DNA from: Streptomyces sp. WMMB303
Lineage (GTDB): Bacteria; Actinomycetota; Actinomycetes; Streptomycetales; Streptomycetaceae
NCBI RefSeq assembly: GCF_029351045.1
Contig: NZ_JARKIN010000001.1
Coordinates: forward strand, 4,328,501 to 4,392,500
Direction of reading: 5' to 3'
DNA: 64,000 nt
Shown here: piece after piece, positions 43,793 through 53,100 of the stretch
Layout: every line of letters begins with the position of its first letter
Position numbering within the stretch: position 1 is the first letter of the stretch
Made by a program: the position numbers and the translations under genes
The notes under the pieces: model-generated
Database searches by the model: none
The model's input: only the letters and a program-made list of their open reading frames with translations
Told to the model about the DNA's origin: nothing

Positions 43793-45354
43793 ACACCACC
43801 CCGAGCCGTGACAACGCCAAGGCTCTCGGTGCGCCCGCGCACCCCGCCGCGGCTGCCGCCCCGGAGGGGGCCGCGCCCGCCGGTGTGTCCGGCGCAGGTG
43901 CACCTGTCGCCGCCGCTGCGCCCGCCGGCGTGCCCGCCCTGCCCGACGGATACCAGCCGCAGCGCCTCCTCGCGACGGGCGCGCGCAGCACCGTCGTACT
44001 GTGCCGGGAGGCGGCCGGCGGCCGGGAGGTGGCCGTCCGGGTGCTGACGCCGCGGGTGACGGACGCACGCCGGCGCCTCGCGGCTCACTCCGAACTGCTG
44101 GCGGCGGGCGCCGCGGCCCGGCACCCGTGCGCGGTCACCGTCGCCGACGCCGGAGCGACCGGCGCGGAACAGCTCTACGTGGTGGAGGAGTTCTGCCCCG
44201 GCGGCTCGGCCCGCAGCCGGCTCGCCGCCTCCGGAGCGTTCCCGGTCGAGGACGTCCTGGTGATCGGCGTGCGGCTGGCACTCGCGCTGCACTCCGCACA
44301 CCGCCGCGGCGTACTGCACCTGGATGTGCGTCCGGCGAGCATCCTCTTCGACGCCCAGGGTGCCCCGCTGCTGGCCGGGCACGCGCTCGGCCGGGTGCTG
44401 CAGCGGGCCGCACCTTCGGTGGGGGCGGTCTTCGATCCGGCGTACGCGGCGCGGGAGCTGTTCGGCTGGGAGGCTCCCGGTCCCGCCGCCGACGTGTACG
44501 CGCTGGGCGCGACGCTGTACGCGCTGCTCGCGGGTGAGCCCGCGCGCGCCGACGCTGTGCGCCGGGGCGGTTCGGCCGTGTACGAGGCGGTGCTGGCGGG
44601 CGGACTGCCCCGGCTGCCGCGCGGCGACGTGCCCGAACCGCTGCACGCGCTGCTGGACCGGATGACGGCCCCGCACGCGGAGGGGCGGCCGCCGCTGACG
44701 GAGGTGCACCGCGTCCTGCGGACGCTGCTGCCCCTCTCGTGCGCCGCGCGGGTGCCGGATCTGCAGCCCGAGGCCGAGCCCGAGGCTCCGCTGCCGGGCT
44801 GGGACCCGGCCGACGACGCGCTGACCCAGCCGCCGCCGGAGACCGACGACGATCCCGACGCGCCGGAGGCCGTCGCGCGCCGCCGCCGCACCCGCAACCG
44901 GGTTCTCGCGGCGTGCGGGGCCGTGGTGCTGGTGGGCGGGGCCGGGCTGGCCCTGTTCCTGGTGCGGGCCGCGGACGAGGCCGGGCCGGCCGACGCGAAG
45001 GAGCCGCCGAAGAAGGCCACCGAGTCGGCGCACCCGCTGCCCAAGGGGCAGGTGCCGGACTTCCAGGCCCAGGAGGTGAAGGTGACCCGGGTCGGGCGGC
45101 AGGTCCAGGTCGTGTGGAGCAAGCCGAAGAAACCGCAGCCGGTGTACGGCTACGCCATCACGGCCCAGTCCGCCGACGGGGAGACGGTGAAGGTGAAGAA
45201 CACCGACGCGGACGAGCCGAGCGTCGTCTTCTCCTCCCCGCCGGTGCAGCCCGGCTCCTGTTACGTGGTCACCTCACTGGTGCAGACCGCCGATGGCAGC
45301 GTGGGGCTGGCCTCGGCCGAGTCGGTCTGCGACCGGGGAGAACAACGCGGTTGA
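43789..45354 (+). CDS. membrane pseudokinase with outside FN3-like domain
   Basis: The product is 521 aa. An Ala/Pro-rich start precedes a protein kinase-like domain (about 50-330), then one membrane helix (about 368-388) and an FN3-like outside domain. Key residues are missing. The beta-3 Lys is R84 (VAVRVL), the catalytic loop reads HLDVRPASI, and DFG is AGH (196-198). ATP-dependent phosphotransfer is unlikely. The GTG overlaps the preceding stop. It is the last gene of the tightly coupled operon. Confidence 0.8.
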   Translation: MNTTPSRDNAKALGAPAHPAAAAAPEGAAPAGVSGAGAPVAAAAPAGVPALPDGYQPQRLLATGARSTVVLCREAAGGREVAVRVLTPRVTDARRRLAAHSELLAAGAAARHPCAVTVADAGATGAEQLYVVEEFCPGGSARSRLAASGAFPVEDVLVIGVRLALALHSAHRRGVLHLDVRPASILFDAQGAPLLAGHALGRVLQRAAPSVGAVFDPAYAARELFGWEAPGPAADVYALGATLYALLAGEPARADAVRRGGSAVYEAVLAGGLPRLPRGDVPEPLHALLDRMTAPHAEGRPPLTEVHRVLRTLLPLSCAARVPDLQPEAEPEAPLPGWDPADDALTQPPPETDDDPDAPEAVARRRRTRNRVLAACGAVVLVGGAGLALFLVRAADEAGPADAKEPPKKATESAHPLPKGQVPDFQAQEVKVTRVGRQVQVVWSKPKKPQPVYGYAITAQSADGETVKVKNTDADEPSVVFSSPPVQPGSCYVVTSLVQTADGSVGLASAESVCDRGEQRG

Positions 45355-45503
45355 GCGGGTATCCACTCTGCACGGGCGCCTCGCAGTGCCGGACGACATC
45401 CGCTTCGCGCAGCGGAGCGGCAACACCGTACTGATCGGCTGCACGGGTGGGACGAGCGCTGGCCGGGCGCCCGACGCCCGGTCGCCAGGGGGGAGCAAGC
45501 GAG

Positions 45504-47519
45504 ATGGGTGAGTTCACCGGGGTCGACCCGCTTCGGCTGCGCAAACTGGCCGACGCGTTGCAAGGGCTGGCCGACGCGCTCGACAGGGAAGGAAGCGTCA
45601 TCCGCGACCTGTTCGGCAAGTGGGAGGGGACGATCAGCCAGAGCGTGCTGCGGCAGCAGACCACCCAGGTCGGGGACGACGCACGGAGTATGTCCCTGCG
45701 GGCTGACCTGGCCTACAGCTACTTTCTCCAGCCCGCGTTCAGGGATCCGAACAACCCTCGCCCGAGCTGGGCGAACATCCAGTGGGATGTCTCCGAGATC
45801 GACACCAGGAGGGAGGGGCAACTGGAGGCTCGCGCGCTGCTGGCGACGCTCGACAACCCGGATGATCCAGGTGCGCGTACCAGGATTCGGCTCCTCTCCC
45901 GGTCGCTGGCCGACCACGCGGGCGACCCGGCTTTTCTCCAGGCGTTCATGAACGCCGGGGGTCTGGATGCCTCGGTGCGCGCGGCCCGGTTTCTGCACAA
46001 CCAGGACGGCACGCACGGCAAGAACGTGCTCTCCCAGGAGTCGCAGCAGATCCTCGCAGGATTCGGGCAGGCGGTGCAGTCCGCGACCAGCCTGGCGCAG
46101 CAGGGGAAGATCCAGCTCCCTACCGACTATATGAAGAAGCTGACGAGTCCGCCGGACGGTGACATGTGGTCCGTCGGCATGCTCTTCCAGTACGGTCCCG
46201 AGGGCGGCAGATGGGACCCGAAGGTGCTGTCCACCGTGGGCGGGGCGATGCTGGACTGGCGCTCGAAGCAGCAGATGCGGCCGCACTATTCGGCGCCCGG
46301 CATCGTGGGCACCGGCTACGTTCCCGGCGGCTACGTCGAGTCGGACAACCCCTGGTACCACAGCCTGGGCCTGGAGGTCTCGTACCTCACGGTGGGCGGG
46401 GAGGACGCGGCCACCCGCATTCAGGGAATCGCCGCCAACGACCCCTCGGTCATCCTCATGCAGCGTGTCAGCGAGAATCCGGACGCGTCCCGCCTGCTGC
46501 TGACCGGACCCGACGGCGCGAAGCACGCCAAGGTACTGGTCGACGACACGTGGCACACCCCGGGCCCGCAGTCGTTCGACGAGGCGCGATGGCCGGCCGC
46601 CGTCATCACCGCCGCCACCACGGACCGGAAAGGCCATCGGAACCTCTCGGCGGAGGCGGCTGCCAATGTGATCAACGCGGGCGCGGCCGAGTACGGCGCC
46701 GAGAAGGGCAAGAGCGAGTACGAGACGTCGCAATACCCGGTCCCGAGCCACATCACTCACGCCCTGGCGCAGGTCTTCGCCACATATGTGCCCGACTTCG
46801 CGCAGTCGCACGGCATGCCGAAGGATCAGGCAGCCGCCCCGGCGACCGGAGCGAACAGCAACGGCATGCTGATCGTCGGCCATCAGACGGCACTCGATTT
46901 CATCAGCATGATCGCGCAGAACCACGGCGACGCGGGACACCTGGTCAATTCGGTCAATGCGCAGATTTCCCTGACGGCAGCGGAGGGTATGGGCAGCCCG
47001 GAGGCGACGACGTATCTGAACAACCTGGCCGAGTTGCAGGGCGTCGTGACCGCCGGTGCCCACCAGACGGGTCTGGAGGCGAAGAAGCTCCAGGACGAGG
47101 CGAACAAGAAGACTGTGCTGTGGGTCGACTCCGTCGGGGGCGCCATCACGGCCGTCCCGGGGCTGCCGATCGAGGGGGAATGGGTGCAGACGGCGATCGC
47201 AGCAGGTCTGCCCGCGGTGAAGGAGAGCTTCTCCACCGACAACGCGCAGAAGTACCAGGAAGAAGCCGGGCCGAAGTTCTACGACGACCAGTCCTCCATG
47301 CGGCTGCCCCTCCTTCAGGGTCTGGTCGCCAGCGGAAAGATCAAGCCCCCCGAGGGACATCCGGAATGGGCGAACGGACGGATCGACCTGGAGAACGCGA
47401 GCGACCTCACGGACTTCAACAGCTGGTGGCAGCAGGTCGCGCGGCAGCAGGGCGGCATGCTGGACACATTCGACGACGGCATGCGGGACGCTTTCGAGCG
47501 CGGGAACACCGCCAACTGA
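45504..47519 (+). CDS. large WXG-led protein, probable type VII substrate
   Basis: The product is 671 aa with no signal peptide. The N-terminus is helical with a WXG motif at W40-E-G42 (LFGKWEG), as in ESX substrates. It opens MGEFTGVDPLRLRKLA, nearly matching the opening of the 573-aa protein at 47833-49554. The rest is mixed helical and unrecognised, possibly a DUF6571-type protein (unverified). The ATG at 45504 follows GGGGGGAG. It lies 149 bases after the pseudokinase gene and is followed after 12 bases by a small WXG gene. Confidence 0.7.
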   Translation: MGEFTGVDPLRLRKLADALQGLADALDREGSVIRDLFGKWEGTISQSVLRQQTTQVGDDARSMSLRADLAYSYFLQPAFRDPNNPRPSWANIQWDVSEIDTRREGQLEARALLATLDNPDDPGARTRIRLLSRSLADHAGDPAFLQAFMNAGGLDASVRAARFLHNQDGTHGKNVLSQESQQILAGFGQAVQSATSLAQQGKIQLPTDYMKKLTSPPDGDMWSVGMLFQYGPEGGRWDPKVLSTVGGAMLDWRSKQQMRPHYSAPGIVGTGYVPGGYVESDNPWYHSLGLEVSYLTVGGEDAATRIQGIAANDPSVILMQRVSENPDASRLLLTGPDGAKHAKVLVDDTWHTPGPQSFDEARWPAAVITAATTDRKGHRNLSAEAAANVINAGAAEYGAEKGKSEYETSQYPVPSHITHALAQVFATYVPDFAQSHGMPKDQAAAPATGANSNGMLIVGHQTALDFISMIAQNHGDAGHLVNSVNAQISLTAAEGMGSPEATTYLNNLAELQGVVTAGAHQTGLEAKKLQDEANKKTVLWVDSVGGAITAVPGLPIEGEWVQTAIAAGLPAVKESFSTDNAQKYQEEAGPKFYDDQSSMRLPLLQGLVASGKIKPPEGHPEWANGRIDLENASDLTDFNSWWQQVARQQGGMLDTFDDGMRDAFERGNTAN

Positions 47520-47531
47520 AAGGGGAGAGGC

Positions 47532-47780
47532 ATGGGCCGGCAGGAAGCCGATCTCTGCAGACAGGACATGGCGAAGATCGAGTCCGCGGTGGGAAACGTC
47601 CGCGCCGCGCTGAAGGCGGTGACCGACCTCATGGGCTCCGACACCTGGGCGGGTACCGCGGCCGACAAGTGGGCCGGCGACTTCGACGGCCGGATGAGCT
47701 CGCTCAACTACCTCTTCAACTCCTACCCGGCAGAGGAGCAACGGCTGATCACCAGAGCCGGGGAGGAGAAGCCGAAATAG
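47532..47780 (+). CDS. small WXG100-type protein
   Basis: The product is 82 aa, a predicted helical hairpin with WAG at 39-41 and again at 47-49. Its size and motif position fit the WXG100/ESAT-6 fold. It lacks the usual C-terminal YxxxD/E, although YPAEE is near the end. The ATG follows AGGGGAGAGG. It could be a secreted partner of the 671-aa protein. Confidence 0.7.
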   Translation: MGRQEADLCRQDMAKIESAVGNVRAALKAVTDLMGSDTWAGTAADKWAGDFDGRMSSLNYLFNSYPAEEQRLITRAGEEKPK

Positions 47781-47832
47781 CGCCGGCGTCGGAGGAGTCA
47801 GAGCAGACGCGGCACCCCGCGCACGTGACGGT

Positions 47833-49554
47833 TCACTTGATCGGTACGAAGGTGCGTTCGCCGGTCTTCGGGTCCGGCGCGCCGAGGTACTGCCGGCCGA
47901 TGACGTGGTCCTCCTTGTTGCCCGCCGTCGCCTCGAAGCCGAAGGGGATGCCTTCGATCGTCACCTTGCCGCCCACCTTCAGTTCGGAGGCGTTCCCCTC
48001 GTAGGAGACCGCGCTGACCTGTCCCCGCCGGTGTGCCAGTCTGGTGAACAGATCCGCGTCGGGTGCAGGCGGACCGGCCGGGACGCCGGGATTCGCCAGG
48101 GCGGCGACGGGTGGTGTCCGCGTCCATTCCCGGGCGGCGGCCTGCTCCTCGGGGGCCGCGCCGATCGGCACGTTGACCGTCACCACCTGGGCTCGGGTCC
48201 GCCCTGTCTTGTAGGAGCCGGAAGCCCCGAGGACCTTGCCGTCGATCTCGCCGCCGAACGAGCCGTTGAGCTTCCCCTCCACCGTCCGGATCACACGGAC
48301 GGCGGTGATGTTGGTGTCGGGATCCGGATTGTTTTTGTCCCGCACCACCTGGATCGTTCCGTTGAGGACCATTCCGGTGTCGGCCTTCAACCCTTTGCCC
48401 CGGGTGACCGTGCCTTCGACGATGAAGTCGCGGCTCTCGGTGACCGAGGGGCGCCGCTCGTTGATGGTGCTGTTGATCGTGGAGACGTTGCTGCTGAACT
48501 TGATGCCGAGGGTCGTCGGCGCCGAACCGATCTCGGTTTGCGTCTCGACGCCCACTGTGGAGATCTTCAGTCTGGGCTCGGGCAGCCGCTCGAGGACCTC
48601 GGCGAGGCGCAGGGAAGCAAAGCCCATGGGGTTCATGTCGGGGGTCTTCTCCTGCATCCGCAGCAAGAACGCCTCCCTGATGTCGTCCTGGAGCTTGTCC
48701 GCCTCGGCCTTGCTCTTGAACACCCAGGTGTCGCCGTACTCGAACTTCACCCCGGTGCTGAGTGACAGCCCTTCTCCTTTGACCTTCACCCCGGCCTGAC
48801 CGTTGTCGATCATGGTGACGCGGTAGGTGCCGTCGTTCATCTGCTCGGTGCGGAAGGCGAAGCCTTCACCGAGCTCGAAGATGCCGATGGTCAGTTTGGT
48901 GCTGCCCGCACTCTCCTGGCTGGACGTCCTGTAGGGCACCACCTTGAAGTAGGCCAGTTGACGGGCCTGCTGCAGCACATCCGGCGGAAGACCCTTGAGG
49001 GTCTCCAGCACCTCGGGCTTGAGATACAGGTACTGCTCACGCTGTGCCGGTGTCAGGCCCGCCCACCACTTGGCGACCGCCTCCTCCCCGGCATCAGGTT
49101 TCGGTGTGGCGTCGAGGTCGACCAGCGCATTCAGCAGCTTGCCCGCGTCCAGGGCCGCCGTCGAAGGGGCGGCCCGGACAACCTGCTCCAGCCGGTCGCA
49201 CCGGGCACGGATGTCGGCCGCGGTCTGCCGCAGGAACGGGTCGAGGGAGCCGGGCATCGGCCCCGCGGCCAGCGCTCCGGCTGACATCGAGGGCGGGAGG
49301 AGCTCAACCGGGAAGTCGGTCGGTGCGGAGACCTGCGGCAGCGGCAGCGGCACCCCGCCGGGCAGTTGAAGAGTGCTGAGCACCGGATCGAGCTCCGGGC
49401 TCGTGCTCACGCTCTGCGGCGCGACATCAGCGGCAGCGGCCTGCAGGATCTGGTTCAGCCGACGGTGCATCGGCGCCATGGAGCCGGCCACCTGGTCCAG
49501 ATGGACCGCCAGTTCACGTACCCGGGCCGGGTCGAAGCCCTGGAACTCCCCCAT
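47833..49554 (-). CDS. 573-aa protein with WXG-locus N-terminus, unknown function
   Basis: The first 40 residues (MGEFQGFDPARVRELAVHL) closely match the 671-aa protein on the opposite strand. There is no signal peptide and no WXG. A Pro-rich part (about 55-95) is followed by helical segments and a beta-rich region with a repeated strand pattern (about 190-480), then an Ala/Pro linker and an end domain from about 520. I do not recognise the rest. The start overlaps the WXG gene stop (TGATG). It is a candidate effector or surface protein. Confidence 0.65.
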   Translation of the reverse strand: MGEFQGFDPARVRELAVHLDQVAGSMAPMHRRLNQILQAAAADVAPQSVSTSPELDPVLSTLQLPGGVPLPLPQVSAPTDFPVELLPPSMSAGALAAGPMPGSLDPFLRQTAADIRARCDRLEQVVRAAPSTAALDAGKLLNALVDLDATPKPDAGEEAVAKWWAGLTPAQREQYLYLKPEVLETLKGLPPDVLQQARQLAYFKVVPYRTSSQESAGSTKLTIGIFELGEGFAFRTEQMNDGTYRVTMIDNGQAGVKVKGEGLSLSTGVKFEYGDTWVFKSKAEADKLQDDIREAFLLRMQEKTPDMNPMGFASLRLAEVLERLPEPRLKISTVGVETQTEIGSAPTTLGIKFSSNVSTINSTINERRPSVTESRDFIVEGTVTRGKGLKADTGMVLNGTIQVVRDKNNPDPDTNITAVRVIRTVEGKLNGSFGGEIDGKVLGASGSYKTGRTRAQVVTVNVPIGAAPEEQAAAREWTRTPPVAALANPGVPAGPPAPDADLFTRLAHRRGQVSAVSYEGNASELKVGGKVTIEGIPFGFEATAGNKEDHVIGRQYLGAPDPKTGERTFVPIK

Positions 49555-49868
49555 CAGCTGCCTCCCGTACCGACGACGGCGGCAGCCTCCTGCTCGAGCA
49601 GGCCGGCTTGGTGCTCCCAGCCCTGCGCACTGCCGCGCAGCCCGTCGGCCATGCCCTCCAGCGAACTCTGACGGCTGCGCACGGCTCCGGTGACGCGTTC
49701 GGCGTACGGACCGCGCCACACGCCGTCGGCAGTCGCCTTGGCCACAGCCGTGGCCAAGGTGGACCCCAGCGAATCCGCCAGCGTGCGGGCCTCCGCCGCG
49801 TGCTGCCGTAGCCGACCGGCGCGTGCCCGGGCCTGCTCCGGTGTTTCTCCTGGTCTCATCGTCGGCAT
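49554..49868 (-). CDS. 104-aa WXG-type helical protein
   Basis: The product is two long helices around WRG (51-53). The second helix is rich in Arg/Ser/Gln and ends in EQEAAAVVG. Its size suits the WXG100 superfamily. The ATG at 49868 follows GGGGGGAACC; an upstream in-frame start is not needed. It is coupled to the 573-aa gene and likely forms its chaperone or export partner (inference). Confidence 0.7.
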   Translation of the reverse strand: MPTMRPGETPEQARARAGRLRQHAAEARTLADSLGSTLATAVAKATADGVWRGPYAERVTGAVRSRQSSLEGMADGLRGSAQGWEHQAGLLEQEAAAVVGTGGS

Positions 49869-49958
49869 GGTTCCCCCCGTTTCCTGTCCCGGCCGACGTC
49901 TGTCGGCGGTGCTGCCTCCCCGCACGGGACACCTCTCCAGCAGCCGGGCCAGGTTTCG

Positions 49959-49987
49959 ATCCTAGGACGAACTGCGCTGGCTGAGCA
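49959..49987 (-). promoter_or_regulatory. candidate promoter of the WXG/573-aa operon
   Basis: On the minus strand TAGGAT (49959-49964) is a good -10, with a weak TGCTCA (49982-49987) 17 bases upstream. The divergent EssC-like gene starts at 50110; no clear promoter for it was found in the same 241-bp space. Confidence 0.4.
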
Positions 49988-50109
49988 CGCTGTTGCATGA
50001 TTGCTACGCAGTGCAGAGCGCATCGGTGCAAGGACCGACGAGTCTGGGACGCGGACGCACGCGCACCGGCCCGCGGAGCGGGCACCGGCCGACCACGGGG
50101 GGGGCTCCG

Positions 50110-53100
50110 ATGGAACTGCGGCTTACCGCTGCCGATGCCGCGCGCGGACGGCGGGCTGATCTGCTGGTGGACGTCGAGCCCGACGCCGCGATCGGGGCCC
50201 TCGCACAGGAGGTCGCCCGGCAACTGGGCACCGTCGCACCGGGCGGCCGCCCGGACGGGGGCACGGGCGGGGGCACGGACGGGGGCACGGGCAAGGGCGC
50301 GCCCACCCTGTACGTCAACGGCTGCCCTCTCGATCCGGCCGTCCCGGTGTCCGGCTCCCCCGTCCGGGACGGCGCCACGGTCTCGGTGGGTGCGCCCGGC
50401 GCGTGCCCCGGCCCCGAAGCCCAGGGCACCGTGGAGATCCGGGTGGTGGGCGGTCCCGACGCAGGCCGTGTGTACCGGCTGGGGCCGGGCGTGGCCGTCG
50501 TCGGCAGCGGCCCCGAGGCATGGGTACGGCCGGACGACAGCACGCTGCCCAGCACCGCCTTCGAAATCGACGTGGCCCTCGACGGCTCGGTGACCGTCAC
50601 ACCGGCGTTCGGCAGCAGCGTCACCATGGACGGCAGCGAGCTACAGGAGAGCGGAACCTGGCGCCGGCGCGGCGTCGTCGCGGCCGGGCACTCCCTGTTC
50701 GAGCTGCGCGAGCCCGCCTTCCCGGACGCCGCGCTCAAGCCCTCGCAGGACGGAACGGGGCTCGACTTCAACCGCCCGCCGCGGATCAAACCGTCGGCCC
50801 GCAGAACCCAGTTCCAGCTGCCGTCCCGGCCCAAGCAGTCGGAGACGCGGCCGCTGCCCTGGGCGGTGGCCCTGGCGCCGCTGCTGGCCGCCGTCGCGAT
50901 GGTGGTGCTGCTGGGCAGCGCCATCTACCTGATCATGGCGGTGCTGACCCCGGTCACCCTGGTCGCCAACCACTTCTACGACCGGCGGCACGGCCGCAGT
51001 TCGCACCGGCGCAAGAAGCGCGAGTACGAACAGCACAAGGTCTCCATCGAATACCAGGCACGCCGGGCGATGGCCGAGGAGACGGCGGCGCGGCGGTTGG
51101 CCTGCCCCGATCCGGCGGAGCTGTACGTCGCGGCCACCGGCCCCGGGCAACGGCTGTGGGAGCGGCGGCTGGAGGACGACGACTACGGCGTGCTGCGGAT
51201 CGGCACCGGCGCGCTGCCCTCGGAAGTGGAGGTCAGCGACCCCAACCAGCAGGAGCACCGGCGTACGGAGCCGCGGACGCTGGCCGAGGTGCCGGTCTCG
51301 GTGCCGCTGCGGACCCACGGCATCCTCGGTGTCGCGGGCCGCGGCGAACTGCCCCGCGCGGTGGGTCGCTGGCTGGTGGCCCAGGCGTCGGTGCTGCACA
51401 GCCCGGCGGACCTCACCGTCTGTGTGCTGACCGACCCGTCGGGCCGGGAGAGCTGGGAGTGGGTGCGGTGGCTGCCGCACGCCAGGGGCCGCGAGGGCCA
51501 CGGCGCGGTGGCGCTGCTGGGTACCGAGACGGAGAGCGTGGCCCGCCGGATCAGCGAGCTGCTGACCCTGCTCGGCGCCCGCCAGGAAGCGGCCGGCGAG
51601 CGGCAACCGGGCGGTGACGACCAGTGGCGCGGGCCGTCCGTGCTGGTCGTCCTCGACGGCTCGCGCAGACTGCGTGCACTGCCCGGACTGACCCAGCTGC
51701 TCCGCGAGGGCCCCCGCTTCGGCATCCATCTGGTGTGCCTGGACGCGGACCGCGGGCTGCTGCCCGAGGAGTGCCGGGCGCTGGTCGAGGAGGACCACTT
51801 CGGGCTGCTGCAGGTGTCGCAATTCGGCGGGGACCCGGTGCAGTCGGTGCGGCCGGACTGCGTACCGCCCGCCTGGTGCGCGTCGGTGGCCCGCGCCATG
51901 GCACCGGTCCGCGACGTGAGTGAGAAGGAGAGCGGCGCGCTGCCGGACGCCTGCCGGCTGCTGGATCTGCTGGAGCTGGAGCCGCCGTCCGCCGCAGCGA
52001 TCTCGGCGCGCTGGGCGGCGGGGGGCCGCTCGACCGCCGCCGTGGTGGGTGCCTCCTTCGACGGCCCGTTCACCATCGACCTGGTGCGCGACGGTCCGCA
52101 CGGGCTGGTCGCGGGCACCACCGGGTCCGGCAAGTCGGAGCTGCTGCAGACGCTGGTGGCCTCGCTGGCGGTGGCCAACCGGCCGGACGCGATGAACTTC
52201 GTGCTGGTCGACTACAAGGGCGGTGCCGCCTTCAAGGGCTGCGAGCAGCTGCCGCACACCGTCGGCATGGTCACCGACCTCGACTCCCATCTGGTCAAGC
52301 GGGCGCTGGTCTCGCTGGAGGCGGAGGTGAGCCGCCGCGAGCGGATCCTGGACCCGGTGGGTGCCAAGGACATCGAGGCGTACGAGCGGGCCGCCCGCCG
52401 GGACCCTGCGCTGGCTCCGCTGCCCCGGTTGCTGATCGTCGTCGACGAGTTCGCCTCGATGGCCAGGGAACTGCCGGACTTCGTCACCGGGCTGGTCAAC
52501 ATCGCCCAGCGCGGCCGCTCCCTGGGCATCCACCTCATCCTGGCCACCCAGCGGCCCGGGGGCGTGGTCTCGCCCGAGATCCGCGCCAACACCAACCTGC
52601 GGATCGCGCTGCGGGTGACGGACAACTCCGAGAGCCAGGACGTCATCGACGCGCCCGACTCCGCAGCCATCTCCAAGAACACCCCGGGCCGGGCGCTGGT
52701 GCGGCTGGGAGCCTCCTCGCTGCTGCCGTTCCAGTCGGGCCGCGTCGGCGGGCGCCGGCCGCAGACAGCCGCCGAGCGCACCGTCGAGCCGTGGGCGGCG
52801 CGGGTGGAGTGGGCGGATCTGGGCCTGCCCGCTCCCGCCCGGCCGGAAGCGCCGGGCCGCTCCGATGACGATCCGCTCACCGATCTGGCGCTGCTGGTCG
52901 AGGCCGTCCGCGGAAGCGCCGTGGCGCTCGACTGCCAGGAGCCGTACCGGCCCTGGCTGGAACCGCTCTCCGAGTTGGTGACGGTGGCGGAGGCGCCCCG
53001 TCCGGCCACCGGTCGCCGCGGCGACATCGCGCCCGTCGTGTTCGGGGTCACCGACGTACCGGCCCGGCAGGCCCGCGAAGCGCTGGCACTGGACCTGGTC

